A stretch of DNA of 64,000 nt from Massospora cicadina (GCA_022478985.1 JAKSZP010009265.1:124001-188000); one strand, 5' to 3'. Counted from the first letter of the stretch, positions 1 to 12,049 are shown. Translations and numbers: made by a program. The notes: generated from the sequence alone by a model not told the origin.

Positions 1-695
1 GATTTGGGTTTCAAACTAGGCCACCAGTGACTCGGACCAGTTGCCCTGACCCCCCAGAATGGATCTGAGATGTTTGGATCATGTAGACAATCAAATTGAG
101 AGTCTGGACCAGGTTCAGATAACTGAGCACCAAGGCCACAGCCCCCCGGGATGAATCTGGGAAATCCAAACTGTGTAAGCTGCCCGACTCAAATGGTCAA
201 AACCTGGATTGGTACCATCAACCTGGTCTAGCTCCAAAAATTTGGGAAAATCAGAAAAAGTTTTTTTTGATTTTTTCCAAGGCTTTGGGCACCCATCCAT
301 TCCCCCACCCGCCAGCCAACCAAACCCCATCGCCAATCCCCAACCACCTAATACCCTAGCATCCCCACTTTTCAATTTGCCCAACACTTAAGGCAACTGC
401 CCTGTCAATGGACAGTTGTAGGTTCATTCTCTATTCTCCTCATGCTTTGCACCAAAATAAAGCTTATTACCCCAAACTCCTTGTCGTGGACTCTGCCCAT
501 TTGTTTTCTACTGTTCAAAGTTTCGCTGATCAATCTGGCAAAGCGCGCTGCCACCCAAATACTTATCCTGATGATCGCTGAATGGGTCATCTGGTCACAC
601 AACCCTATCACATGATGGTGGATCATATCTGCAGTGAACTGCCTCACTCTTAATGAAGGAGTCAACTCTCCGTCCAGTTCACATACCCATTAAAT
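1..695. other. Unassigned GC-richer flank, no gene recognised
   Basis: This stretch is visibly richer in G and C than the 1.3-10 kb region. Short open frames exist on both strands (minus 405-665, for example), but none shows a motif I recognise and none has a partner copy elsewhere in the window. It may belong to the same unit as the ORFs at 696-1303, for instance a young insertion cut by the window edge. I see no LTR end or target duplication that would define it. Confidence 0.3.
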
Positions 696-1115
696 GTGAA
701 CCCGTCCATTCGCTTCGCTGTCAGGTTTTCCAAGAGCGCTCCCCTATCAGAGCAGCCTCAGGGCGCCCCTACCTCAATGCCCGCGAGCTCAGCCCCCACG
801 CCTGGCTCATTCACCGTTGATCCCACCCACCTAAGGGCCCCAGAGTACCCTGACCAAGGGGGACTCGGCCCTAATGCTCATCGCAGGTCCATTTTCCCCT
901 CTGACAGCACCCCTGTCCGCGCGGTGGGCCCTGTGCCGCCCCTCTATGGCGCACAGACCCACCTACCCATAACTGAAGGCCAGCAACCATGCACCCTGGA
1001 GGAGTCGTCATCCTCCCCGCCTCTCCCACCCTTGGGGGTTGCCCCTGCAAGACTCTCGCGGTTGCCCCCATTGCAACCATTTGGTTTGCCTTGGGGGCCT
1101 TTGGTACATTTATAA
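696..1115 (+). CDS. Hypothetical Pro/Ser-rich ORF
   Basis: This is an open frame of 139 codons. The product is rich in proline, serine and alanine (PTSMPASSAPTPGS near residue 25, SSSSPPLPPLG near residue 105), which suggests disorder. I recognise no domain. It overlaps another frame (989-1303) by about 125 bp; the overlap may mark a frameshift within one former ORF, or one frame may be a shadow. The region is GC-richer than its surroundings, so the absence of stops is weak evidence for coding. No promoter, intron or poly-A signal is obvious. Confidence 0.2.
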   Translation: MNPSIRFAVRFSKSAPLSEQPQGAPTSMPASSAPTPGSFTVDPTHLRAPEYPDQGGLGPNAHRRSIFPSDSTPVRAVGPVPPLYGAQTHLPITEGQQPCTLEESSSSPPLPPLGVAPARLSRLPPLQPFGLPWGPLVHL

Positions 1116-1303
1116 ACATTTACTTTCCTCACGTCCCCACTAGATCTCCCCTTCTTCTAGTCGCATGGACCGCTGTGCCCTTGGCGTTCTGGGCTCTCTA
1201 CTGGGTGCTCACACACCCTGACTGGGAGCCCAGTCTAATTCTTATCAGCCGTTTCCATGGCAGATTAAAACTACATTTAAACTCAGATACTATTTACTTT
1301 TAA
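989..1303 (+). CDS. Hypothetical ORF with two hydrophobic segments
   Basis: This is an open frame of 104 codons. Two hydrophobic stretches are visible, at about residues 26-47 (starting VAPIATIWFALGAFG) and 55-75 (starting LLLVAWTAVPLAF). They are separated by a short polar loop and followed by a polar tail, which suggests a small two-pass membrane protein or the tail of a larger one. It overlaps the Pro/Ser-rich frame at 696-1115. I do not recognise the family. The ORF ends just where the AT-rich decayed gypsy begins. Confidence 0.22.
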   Translation: MHPGGVVILPASPTLGGCPCKTLAVAPIATIWFALGAFGTFINIYFPHVPTRSPLLLVAWTAVPLAFWALYWVLTHPDWEPSLILISRFHGRLKLHLNSDTIYF

Positions 1304-3059
1304 GATGTCAAATCATGATGCCGTAGCTTCCATAATGATTGGGTTGGCTTCTCACTCTCCCTTGGCAATGCACATTACCTCAGTTAAACGTTACTTATGA
1401 ATTTTATGATACTAAGGAGGCTCTACTAGATGTTGCTGAACTATATAAACTTGAGACTACCTGAGAAGTTGTGTCAAAGCCCTGAGTCCTGGCCATTTTT
1501 GTTCAAAAGTCAAAGCCTAAGCGAACTGAGCGTCCCAAGTGCTCCTACTTAAAAAAGGTTGGGAATCTTGCCATTTTGTGCTTTAAGAAGATAGCTAACA
1601 TTGAAGAGAAGGGAAAGGAGATATCAGCATAGGGACAGGTACCCCTATTGCTATGAATCTAACGCGCCTGAATCTATCAGCTATTCTATTGCTAATTTAA
1701 CTTATATAGATAACCCCTTCAGATGATAATTTGAAGGGGATAAGGAGATGTTGAATATTTTGTCTAAGGAGCGCCAGCTGAAATCAAGATTATATATCTT
1801 TTAAACTCTTAAAAAGTAGATGAGGTTACAGTACCCAATGAAACTTACCTTAGCCAAATTATTGGGTGTCCTGAAGTTATCAACACTGCTAGTGATTCTG
1901 ACCAGTTCATTGGCTTGTTGATCTGATCTATTAATTATGTTCATACCTTGCAACCCATCAAGGAGATAACCTGAGACAGCTCACAAACTTACCTTCACTT
2001 TTTGTATTATTAAGGTTCTAACTCTCCCACCTAACTTTGATAAAACTATAACCAAGGTAGAGGTCATCATTAAAAGGTTCAGGTAATGGACATCCTTGAC
2101 ACCTGGTCCTTAATCAATGTTATCTTCTCAAAACTTATCAAGTAAATTAATTTGGCTCTTAACTTGAAATACTCCAAGGAATATGATACTGCGTGTCCAA
2201 ACTGTACTCATGCTATTGGGTTATAATCCCATCTACCATTATAATTGGGAAGCTCATCCTGTTGGCCTTCGCTGGGGCCTTGGACAACAATACATATGGT
2301 ATGTTTATTGGAACACAATTTATGTTTGAGTATGACGGAATCATCAACATGAAACAGAGTTATCTCCTCCTGCTCAAACATAAGGTTCCACTAATATTAA
2401 ACAATAAAGATTCCAGCAGGAAATAATTTATTGCCTGGTTGAGTACCCGCTTCTGCATTATCTTTGCATTACAGAACGTCCAGGTGAGTTATAAAGAAAC
2501 TTCCTGATTCAGTGGAAACTTTGTAGCAAATTCCTTTTATTGCTTCAGAAGAAATAGTGATCAAGCCTCGTGAACATCGAGTGGTTGATACCAAGTTATT
2601 AACAAATCTACCAAAAATGCTTATTACACATATAAAGAATTGATAAAGTTAGTTTTTAAGCTTTGAGTATTGCATGGAATACTAGACCCCGCTTACCAGT
2701 GACTTATCAACGTTTTATTGAGGAATTTTACTAAAAAAGAAACATTGTGAAAACCATCAAGAGATTAGAAAAGTTCTGATGATCCCATCGAGGATATTAA
2801 AAAGATCTACCCTATTGGTTCTATTTTGATAAGAACTTATCTACTGGAAAAATTATCATGTACTTTGCCTAATGTCATTTTTAAATAAACTAACCTAAGA
2901 TGAGCCTGAAAAGTTCACTCTTTATTAGATGCCTACAGTGGTATAATCTCTCAATTGGATACTGACTATGGGAACATTGAGGATTGGAGCCACACAATTG
3001 ATGTTGTGATTCCAGTCCTATCTGGTCCAAACCTTATTTTAAATCATTAATTGAAGAGC

Positions 3060-3600
3060 AACAAATGAGGACAGGATTCAGAAAGTTACTAGACGCTGAA
3101 TTACTTGTACCTTTCCAAAGATCTTGGTCGTCTCATCTCTTGCTTTATAAAAGAGAAAACTGAAGGTCATCATAGTTATGGATTAATAAAATTGAACAAC
3201 TTCACAAAAAAGGATAGTTATCCTATCCCTCACATCATTGACACTCTTGCACAACTCTCTAGCTCCAAAATTTTTTCTGCTATGGACTTGGACAGCAGAT
3301 ATTGACAAATGAACCTTTCCCCAAAGGATTATGAAAAGCGGTCTCTTATTTGCATTGAAGGGCTATTTTAACCCACTTGACTACCTCAGAGGTTGTGTAA
3401 TGCACCTTCAACCTTAAATCAAGCAATGGATACCATTCTACAGGACCTTAAGCTTAGTTGTGTTATAATCTATATCAATGACATCATGGTATTATTTAAA
3501 GTTTTTAGCGAACATCTTACTCATCTATAGGAAGTTTTCAACGTCTACGTGAGTCTAAAATTAAGTCAGAACCATTGATAAGCTTTTTTTTTCCAGAAAA
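3060..3600 (+). pseudogene. pol: Reverse transcriptase remnant of element C
   Basis: This copied RNA to DNA for a gypsy element. Translated pieces in different frames match the order of gypsy RT blocks. KLNNFTKKDSYPIPHIIDT and FSAMDLDSRY (3105-3305) correspond to the usual LN-VT-KD-YPLP-ID-T and F-LDL--GYWQ blocks. ALNQAMD-type residues follow near 3420. The catalytic YxDD block reads YIND at 3471-3482, with the first Asp replaced by Asn. Stops at 3303 and beyond, together with frame changes, make it non-functional. Confidence 0.8.
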
Positions 3601-3889
3601 ATGAGATTTTTTTGGACATGCTATTTCTTAGGAAGAGCTTCAACCCTTACAAGATAAGGTTGAAGCGATATAAAAGATGTAACCGCCTCAAAACTTATGC
3701 AATATCCAGGTGTTTCTGGGTATGATGGGGTATTACCATCAGTTCATATTAAAGTTCGCCTAGCTTAGTGAGCCTCTCATATGACTCTTGGCTAAGACTC
3801 TTTTCTATCAAGGTGCCAAACTAAAGGCTGCGTTAGAGATGATATAGAAAATACTACAAGAACGTCTTATCTTACGCCACCCAGATTAT

Positions 3890-4245
3890 GGTACCTTTCA
3901 TCTTGTTTACTGATGCATTTGACTACACCATTGGAGCTACCCTGGCTTAATTGGATGATAATGGTGTGGATCATCCAGTTTCATAATTCAGCAAGATGTT
4001 TTCAAAAGCTGGACGCAACTACAGCATCACAGAAAAGTAGTGTCTTGCTGGATTACTCGCTGATAAAAACTATATCATTTTTTTTATGGAACTGTCCGCA
4101 CCATGGTTACTGACCACTCCTCTTTGAAATGGTTACAAAATATGAAGGATTCTACCAGACAACTGGCTTGTTGGGCCTTTAAGCTCCAACATTATGATAT
4201 GGAGATTGAACACCGAGTATGATTTTAACATGTGAATGTTGATGA
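3890..4245 (+). pseudogene. pol: RNase H remnant of element C
   Basis: Pieces in successive frames read ILFTDAFDYTIGATLA (catalytic Asp block, about 3900-3950), then SKMFSKAGRNYSITEK and the TDHSSLKWLQNM block (about 4100-4140), then the RQLACWAFKLQHYDMEIEHR block (about 4155-4220). This is the characteristic C-terminal RNase H sequence of gypsy elements. Several frameshifts and stops are present. It lies between the RT and integrase remnants, as expected. Confidence 0.78.
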
Positions 4246-4306
4246 GCTGACTCGTTTGCCTGTTCTTCACTTAGATAATAGTATGCTGAGAGATTGCATG
4301 GCCTCT

Positions 4307-4326
4307 TTTTTTAGTACTAGATGGTA
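4307..4326 (-). mobile_element. Micro-retroposon insertion 1 (20 bp) with 14 bp TSD
   Basis: A T-run followed by AGTACTAGATGGT separates two exact copies of ATTGCATGGCCTCT (4293-4306 and 4327-4340). Read on the minus strand, the insert is ACCATCTAGTACT followed by poly-A. It is therefore the extreme 3' end of a polyadenylated RNA inserted with a target-site duplication. The same sequence recurs at 8246-8263 and 35667-35702 in unrelated contexts. It sits in decayed pol of element C. Confidence 0.75.
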
Positions 4327-4489
4327 ATTGCATGGCCTCTTAATGACCCCTGATGCATGAGACGATGAGGATGAACCTGACAAAAAATGCTAGCATAACA
4401 TATCAGCAACATCAAAGTGGCGAGTGGGAAGCTATATAAAAAAGTAAAGAAAATTTGCTACCCTATCTTTGACCTTTGGAACGAGTACT

Positions 4490-5260
4490 AACTATCCTGG
4501 AGGCCCACTATATCCTTGGGCACGGCAGAGTGCAGAAAGCTTATGAGTGGATTAGAGATTGGTACCATTGGGAAGAAATTGAGGGATCCATTATCAAAGT
4601 CCTGGATGACTTCTTAACCTGAAAAAAGCAATCCAAATTCAAGATCAAATATCAATATCAACATACTATCCCTCAATAACCATTCCACACAATAAGCCTA
4701 GATGTGGGTTTCTCTACAACAGACTACCAGTGGAAAATCAATGCATACTAGTAGAAATTTATTACTTTACAAAATGGGTCAAAGCTGTGGCGCTCCTGCC
4801 CACAATGCCAAAGCTACTGCAACTTTCCTTATCAGTATATTTTTACTTGTCATGGTTATCCCCAGGTTCTACTCTGTGACAACAGGAAAATTTCCACCTC
4901 CAAAGTGGTCAAGATTTTGGCTATCTTCATGGTAGAAAAACTCTTTTCAGCCCACTATAATACTTTTACAAATGGTAATGTAGGAAGAGCAAATGGACAC
5001 TTGGTTTCTATTTTATAAAAAATGACCACTTTATGCCCTCTAAACTGGGATCAATTCTTGTCTAATGCTTTCAAGTAAGATCATAATAGTTATCATTGGA
5101 TCCTTAAAATGTCTCCTTTCCATGTCTTATATGGTCAGAACCTGGAGTACCCGCCCTCTTAGCTAAAGATGTTTTTTTGTTATGGCTGCTGATCCAGACA
5201 AAGCTATGAAGAGGTTATTACAATAAATAATTCAGTTAAGATATGATTCCATGACTAATT
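4490..5260 (+). pseudogene. pol: Integrase remnant of element C
   Basis: Decayed integrase. A zinc-binding N-terminal block is suggested by HYILGHGRVQKAYEWIRD (about 4510-4560) and FLTCKKQSK-type residues near 4610-4640. The catalytic core is hinted at by TISLDVGF (about 4690) and then AHNAKATATFLIS (about 4800-4840) followed by HGYP. Later pieces resemble the SPF-LLYG block (about 5110-5140). Frames change repeatedly. The order after RNase H fits a Ty3/gypsy element. Confidence 0.7.
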
Positions 5261-5528
5261 TAGCTAAAACTGTCACTAAGGAGGTCTGAGAAGCTAATGA
5301 GTTCAGACCATCTCTACCCTCTTTTCAAATATCAGATTTGGGTTTATAATACCACAACTGCATCACCACCAGAAGTGAAAAGCTCAGGTCCATTTGGGAA
5401 GGACCTTTTTGTCACTTATAAGAGAGGCAATAGATATTCAATAAGCTGTTGCCTCTGAAATCACTATAAAGAGAGTAAATTGATGGTTTTTAAGCCCCTA
5501 TTCTCCACAGCATTCTTGAAGGGGGTAA

Positions 5529-7330
5529 TGCCATACAATTGGATTCTTGACTAGTTGAGAATAATGTCCTGGTTGTGAATAGTTTAAATATCACTACTAG
5601 TAGAATACCTGTGCTTCACTACAGTATTTATAGCTTACAAATAATTCTAAATTATTTTGGTTTTAATTCTGGCAGATAGCCACTAATAAGTACAGAAATT
5701 AAAGAACGTATCAAATATTCCAACCTCCAACCACTTAGCCAAAACTCACTAAGCCTGCCAAATTAACTAAACCATCAATAAATTACCTGAAACTATTGAT
5801 CCTATCAAACTAAACAAAAATAAACCACCACTTAGCAAAAACCAATTACTTAACTCATAAAACAGCCAAAAACTACCAACCCCTTTGTAAACCTATGAAA
5901 AATTGAATTAAATGAATATGAAAATACCCAGCCAAATTGCTATATAATTACTATTAAAATTCATGTTTTAGATCTTGTATAGAACTATTATAAAATTTAT
6001 AGGGTTATATTAAAAAAGTATATCACAATTCCCAAACTTTATAAAGCAGTTGTGCCAAGTTTGGTGATTTTTGGCTATTTGCTTGAGATAATGCATCCAA
6101 TATAAATAAATAAACAAAATAATAGTTTTGTAAAAATATATTTTAGGCTAATTATTGTTGATGCCCAGTTTAACACAGATTTGTTTATGGGCTTAAAGTT
6201 TATCTGATAATCTTATATTTTTTATATCTGTACTCAGTTATCAATAAAATTAAGTGATTAAATTATACTGATTCAATATAAAATTACCAACCATTCAGCC
6301 ATACCCAATTAATTCTATCAAATTACCTAAACCACTAAACCAATTAGCTAAAATCATTAGATACCAAATCAACCAATCACCAACCAATTTATAAACCAAA
6401 ACTAAATGTATCAAAAAACCAAAATCACCAACCACTTACCAAAGCCAATTAATTTATTAAATCAACCAATCATTGACTTTTTTAAAACTGTTAAGCTTAT
6501 TATTCAAACCAAAGCCACCAACCACTTGCCAAACCCATATAACCTAACAAATCAACTAAATATCAAACTTATCAGCTGTAACAATATACCAATTTCCATT
6601 AAAACATATAAGATTTTCATTTCTTACATATAAATTTTTTTATTTTACTATGAAAAAATTCAGCCTTGAGGTGCACAAAGACCCCCTCCCATCCACCTAT
6701 AGCCAAATTTTTCAAGCTCTACATGGCCTAGTTTTGGCTGAGCATCACGCACAAACATACACACATACACACTTGCTTTTATTCATATAAATAATCCCCA
6801 TCTAACTCTCAGTGAAATAGTTTAATGTAAAGTTATAATTTACTAATAGCCCTTGGCCAAATAATTTGAATCAAATTACCAAGTTACCTTGAACTCCCGG
6901 AGGATTAGGTGAATTGACTTGGAAGTCTACCCACATAATAGCCTAAATTTAGTGTTATCTCTAAGAAAAAATGACCCCCTTTTATAGAACAAAGGGGGTT
7001 ACAAAGGGTGAAGATACTTTATCCACCAAAAAAATTAGGATGCCATGCGATCATCTGAGATAAAAATATATTTTCAAGATGGCTGATTGGATAGCATTTT
7101 AAAATGTTACCACATGAATTTGTCATACCTGCTGTTGACTAATTTCCTAGAAGTAAGCCATGTTGGGGGAAAAAGGTTTTTGTGAGCTCTGATAGGCTGA
7201 TTTGTCATTTCACAAAATTCTCTTTACCCTCTACCTATACTAAATCCAATTTCACATCGCACTATTAGCCTAAAACTACCACAAGTATCAAGAGGAATTA
7301 TTCTGATAAAGCGTCATTTATTTTACCCAT
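5529..7330. repeat. AT-rich probable LTR-derived DNA with degenerate tandem repeats
   Basis: This begins at the likely 3' LTR start of element C. Two blocks, about 5715-5890 and 6270-6560, repeat a degenerate unit of roughly 40-60 bp built on ACCAACCACTTAGCCAAA and CCAATTAA-type words on the + strand. Open frames here (6406-6633, for example) simply reflect the repeat and its low complexity. A CA-rich microsatellite occupies about 6745-6776, and 6974-6999 is a perfect short hairpin. I see no gene. Confidence 0.55.
6974..6999. repeat. Perfect 9 bp inverted repeat
   Basis: ACCCCCTTT at 6974-6982 pairs with AAAGGGGGT at 6991-6999 across an 8 nt loop. It lies in AT-rich repeat-derived DNA with no adjacent gene, so I assign no function. 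Confidence 0.6.
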
Positions 7331-9090
7331 CTAGTCTATAAGTATTGGAATTTGTTGTATTTTACTTTATAATGTAAATGTATAAACAGCTGCTGAGTTT
7401 TTAGCACTCCTGCATCTGTTGCCTTGTTGAATTCCTGAAAATAAGCACCTGCGAGAAACTCCTTGCCAGGATTCCAATAATATGAGCCCAAAGCCACGTC
7501 AAGGCTGCATTGAGATCTAACTCTTGACAAGATATGGCTGTACACTTAGGTTATAATTTGCGGCTATAATAAAAAATTTTGTAAATCTAAACGCCATATG
7601 ATAATCTATTAACTAATAAGTTGGCGTAACAATTGACCATATCAAAACCTAAGGTTCCCTACCAGCAATCTAAACATCGCTTACTTGGAATATGTTTTTA
7701 ACCACCTAACGGTCTATTTTATCACCCAATTAGTGCAACGCACCAAGTGGTGAGATGGTTAACCACAAAATTATTGTTACAAATGACTATAGAGTGCAAC
7801 TGTGATACAGGATTATCTTAAAGTTTTAAAGAGGAACCATTTTAGGTCAAACTAGACCTAAACGGCAAAGGACAATGATAAAATCACTCAAAACCCATTT
7901 TTAAACTTTTCATTAAAACTGAAATACCTCAGTTTAATTTGAGAAGCTGTTATTTGGTAGTCAATTGACATAGTATAATCAGGGCAAGCCACCCAGATGT
8001 CATATATTGCTAATATTTTAGGACACAAGTGAGCCAATAGAAAACTGGGCTGTAAAGGTAGATATCTGAACCCCCTAACAGTAGCACCATACTATAAGGC
8101 AGCAATCTTTCTTGGAAGGTGAATTCATGATAAATTGGCGTAAAGAATTTTAAATCTTGCTGGGGTAAGGGAGAGAAAGAATTGTCAGTTTATTAGCAAC
8201 TTTGGTTGACGTGCTGGTCAGAAGTTTCCACCCTAATCTTCTCTTTTTTTAGTACTAGATGGTCACCCTAATCTTCTCTTCAGGAAGAACTATTTGGTAG
8301 GCTTTCCCATTACCATAATACTTAGAATTGTACTGTTTGTTAATCTAATAAAGAAATTTAAAATTTTGAGATAGCATTAATAAGAAGCTAAACTAAACAA
8401 TAAATAACACCCTACCATTAGCATGGGTGCTATGTTTTATGTTGGACTCAAAGGAGGGGGCTCAAAGTTAAACATCATGTTCAAACATTAAAACCATTTT
8501 TATAAAGGCGGTTTGCTATTGCTTTGATCAAATCTTCATAATGGAAAATTTAGCCAAGATCCCACAATATTGAGCTGTTGTAGTGCGTTCCAAATGCAAA
8601 ATTCATTTTCTCCACTCCATAATTTAGTGACAAGTTGATCCACATTTTTAACATTCTTTTATTGACTTTTTGGCCAATTTATCCTTTTTAGGCAATTTTT
8701 TTTATATGTAGTTGCCCCAGGAGTCAATTTTTTACATTTCCGGTGGCTCCTTATTGATTACTATCTGGGGCTGGGAAATGGGAACCATAGCGGGGCTTTT
8801 CTACCATTTCTTAAATCTGTACAGAGTTTTCTGATCTTTCCAATATAAAGATCTGCAGATTCTGAGACTAGGATGGGTTTGGGTAAGGGTATATATTGGG
8901 TAAAGTCATATGGTAAGAAGGAAGGGGAATCAACTACACATATGTAAATCAGGTTATGTCATAAGTCAAAAATTTGGGTAAGGGGCAAGGCCTTGGGTTT
9001 GAGCCCTTCTTGGACCTGAAAGGGTGCATGACCCTGTCCAACTAAAGAACAGATGCCGCAGACTTTTCATTAGCTTTTCATAGAATGACA
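7331..9090. other. AT-rich stretch without recognisable gene
   Basis: I found no coding similarity. By position it may include the LTR and untranslated end of the minus-strand chromovirus remnant F, but I could not pair LTR copies. It contains a micro-retroposon insertion at 8246-8263. Confidence 0.35.
8246..8263 (-). mobile_element. Micro-retroposon insertion 2 (18 bp) with 17 bp TSD
   Basis: TTTTT plus AGTACTAGATGGT lies between exact copies of CACCCTAATCTTCTCTT (8229-8245 and 8264-8280). On the minus strand it ends in poly-A, like the insertions at 4307 and 35667. It is truncated at the same base as insertion 1. The exact 17 bp duplication makes this the cleanest of the three. Confidence 0.8.
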
Positions 9091-9261
9091 GGGTATACTC
9101 CCCTTCAGAGACGTTGGCCAAGGCGTAATTTTTATGTGGGGCGGAGAGTTTGATGTCTGCAATGGTGAATTTTTTAGTGGGAAAGGTGACGATGTCTTTG
9201 GGTTGGTCTTGTGAAAGTCATTAATCAACTCCTGACAGTTTTTACAATCCTTGGAAAAAAC

Positions 9262-9531
9262 ACAAATACTACCATAAGATGGGAATACTTTCCATGATAC
9301 TAAATACTGAAAAAAGCTTTTGACCCCTCAGGATATCAAGGTACGCACCACTTCAAATTCTGGTGCACCCTCAACCATGATAGGCTCTACCACCACGAGC
9401 TTTTGGCCTTCAAAGGTGGATAGGGATGAGGGGTGAAAGGAGATGTAGATATTCCAGTGTGTTGCAAATCCATGTGGAAGGATCCATAATTCAAAACTTG
9501 GCTGATTGTAAAGGGTTAAGCTCTTTTTCAA
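9262..9531 (-). pseudogene. pol: Chromodomain tail of element F integrase
   Basis: The frame at 9531-9328 carries the basic HP-hydrophobic linker and then MVEGAPEFEVVRTLIS. After one stop it continues in the same frame with FFQYLVSWKVFPSYGS. Together these match the chromodomain pattern DGxPEYEVExIL-(x)-YLVxWKG found at the C-terminus of fungal chromovirus integrases, where it directs insertion toward heterochromatin. The stop at the start of the second strand breaks the domain. Confidence 0.75.
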
Positions 9532-9869
9532 ACCAACTTATAACATGGAACATAGAGGTGAAAATTCTTAAATTCCATCATCAACAAGTCACCCTTTATT
9601 AGTCAATAGATGTGCGGCGTTTATTATCAACAAAAAACATAGCGTCGTTGGTTGATTTAGTCAATTGATTCCAAACCTGTTGATGTACTTTCCTAATATG
9701 AGATGCAAAACTGTTTGCTACTGAGAGGTTACTATGCAATTGGGGCCTAGAGGTGAAAGTGGGGTTTTAGACCAAGTTAACATACATTGGTAATAACCCC
9801 GTTGAGAATTGAAGTAGTTATTATAAGTGACTTGAGCTAAGGAAAGGTCAGAGATCAGGTATTATGAGA

Positions 9870-10222
9870 AACTGTAGCATAACAGTGGAGATATTGTTAT
9901 AAAAATTGTTTCATTTGTTCAGTTTGTCCATCAGATTGGGGTGGCATGCTGAAAAATCTGCATGGTTCGATATTTAGTATGTTGCACAAAGCATTCATGA
10001 ATCTTGAGGAAAAATGGATACTTCAGTCACAGATCGTCTCCTGTGGCACTGCATAAATGGAGAATTCGTGTGATACAAACAGCCATGCCATGTCTTCAGC
10101 TGTTGTTGTTTTGTCAACACAAAGGATATATATAGCATATTTAGTGAAACAATCTACCATTACCATGATTCTGTCATAGCCCAAGGCACTGGTAAACTCA
10201 AGATGAAATTCACCAAGAGTGA
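9870..10222 (-). pseudogene. pol: Integrase core remnant of element F
   Basis: One minus-strand frame carries GYDRIMVMVDCFTKYAIYI (first catalytic Asp region), then AEDMAWLFVSHEF, then VPQETICD before a stop (second Asp region), then PPQSDGQTEQMKQFL with the catalytic Glu. This is the D,D-35-E core of a Ty3/gypsy integrase. Only about one in-frame stop interrupts more than 100 codons, so it is better preserved than element C. Upstream minus-strand text (10220-10480) looks like the zinc-binding region but is broken. Confidence 0.85.
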
Positions 10223-10480
10223 TGTAAAAGAACCTTTAGCTTGTTAAAGGGGGTTTATGAGACTATTACAGCCTGTCCTATCAAATTTAAACGATTATAG
10301 GTTAAGCATCTCTCTACTCAATTGGGAACAACTTTTGAGAGTCCATTCCAGTCATACCCACATTTTATAAGGTTAATGAACTTCTATAAGCCTGAATGTC
10401 TAATATTGGGAGGATCATGATGTTCCCTTGTGACATGAAAACTCAGGCCAGAGTGAACCCAGACTATATTTCAGAAATAT

Positions 10481-11154
10481 ATTAGCCTATTTCTTTAATA
10501 ATACAATCCATATGGGCCTTGACAGCGTCAATCTCAATCAGGAGGTCGCGGCCTTCAAGATCAGAAACTTTAGAAATTAATACAGCATCCAGAAGTGATC
10601 CTTCCACATTAGCTGAAGTAGGAGCAGAGACACATGAATTTGAAAAAAATAACAGGTGCTGAAACAGTAGCAGGAACAAAAGAGGGGTGGCAAACTGGGC
10701 TTAAATCTTATGATGCGATGGTTGGGGCAAGTGTGGTAATGGCAGATAGAGGCGGGGTCACAACTTACTCAAGGGGAATCATTGTGACTAACTCAGGGTT
10801 GATACCAAGTTCAGGGGCCATACATAGATTGTGTCACTTCTAGACAACATTTTAACTGATGTGGACTTCCCCTCTAAGGCTATGCCACAGAAGCCACAGG
10901 AAGTAGGACAAACCACTTGAGAGACACTAATAATCTCCCCAATGTCATTTATTGAAAAAGTGTATGAGCCTTACCTGTCAGGTTTGAAGCTCATAGGGCT
11001 ACAACAAACAAAGATTTAGAGAAAATAAGCTAGAAAGTTAAAAATCACTAATACAAATTGACTGAGTTAGGTCAAGCTCGAAAGTCTTGATCTTATTGAA
11101 ATCAAAAATAACTCAGCTCAGATCAGATTCAAATAATCATCCAGATACAAAACT
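10481..11154. other. Unassigned stretch between elements F and J
   Basis: The frame at 10679-10482 (minus) could be a linker of F pol between RNase H and integrase, but it has no diagnostic motif. A + strand frame at 10634-10843 overlaps it and is probably a shadow. No RNA gene or repeat is recognised. Confidence 0.3.
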
Positions 11155-12049
11155 CACTATTGCGAAAAATACCACAGATATACTGGAGAATAATTCCTCA
11201 CCCTCTGAGATGAACCTTACCAGTATGACAACACCCAGAAATTGGAAACACTTGATTGAAATTTGTAGAAAGGGAAATGAATCCTTTTTGTAGATGATAA
11301 AGGCCTAAGAACTTTAGAAGTTATTTGTGATGCCGTTATCTGCAATAATTTATACATGTTAATAAAATAGGTCTACAATATGAAGCTGACGAAGTGGATG
11401 TCGCCAATGAATAGAATATTGACCACCTTATATACTTTTGAGGTGCAAATTAGTTTAAGAACAAATAATAATGGAAAAATAAGCTGAACTGAATTACCAT
11501 AACGGAAGCATATAACTTTATGTATGAATACTGCCCAAAAGGCAACCAACTAATATTAGTAGGCAAACAATTTTTCAAAGAAAGGCGTTTTGGAGCAGCG
11601 CAATCATCCAAACCTTGACCCAAACAGCATATTACCAAATCACATGATGAATCAGTAACCAGTAGAGGTATTGAATACCAGCTCCAAAAGCAGGCATTGG
11701 GCAAGGGGTCACTAAACATCCTGGTGCAGGGATGATCATCACAAGAGATGGAGCTCTTAGATTAAAGCATTGAATGAAATGGATGTCACCACCAAGGCGG
11801 AAATCAAGAAGAAACTTACATGGGGTTGTGAAGCCCTATAATAGCGCCAAACCTACACTTCCATATATAATCTATTTATACAATCAATTTATATCTTATT
11901 CAAAATGAAGTACAAAAATACTTTAACTTTATTCTAGTAAAGAATCCTTACCCACAGAATCTTACATTTTTCCTTTTTTTCCACTTATATTTGGTTTAAG
12001 TAAAGAGATCGCCAATAACCAATCTGGAATTTTAAGAAGACAACACCTA

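Larger units (their letters stand above)
1340..5528 (+). mobile_element. Decayed Ty3/gypsy retrotransposon (element C)
   Basis: The remnants of gag-pol lie in gypsy order: RT about 3.06-3.6 kb, RNase H about 3.89-4.24 kb, integrase about 4.49-5.26 kb. The region before 2.9 kb is probably gag and protease but is too decayed to call. Stops and frameshifts occur every 50-200 bp. The element ends at a purine-rich tract (5518-5528) followed by TGCCATACAATT at 5529, a good polypurine tract and start for a 3' LTR. I found no matching 5' LTR at 1-1340, so the element is incomplete. A 20 bp retroposed insertion lies at 4307-4326. Confidence 0.8.
9090..10480 (-). mobile_element. Minus-strand chromovirus remnant (element F)
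   Basis: Read on the minus strand, integrase (about 10220-9870) is followed by a linker and a chromodomain (about 9400-9262), the order found at the end of chromovirus pol. No RT or RNase H was found upstream on the minus strand (10.5-11.15 kb), and no LTR pair was identified. It is therefore a 3' pol fragment, cut off on the high-coordinate side where element J begins. Confidence 0.75.

Noticed and set aside
6974..6999. Rho-independent terminator
   Set aside because: A GC stem exists, but there is no bacterial context, no gene upstream and no T-run after it.
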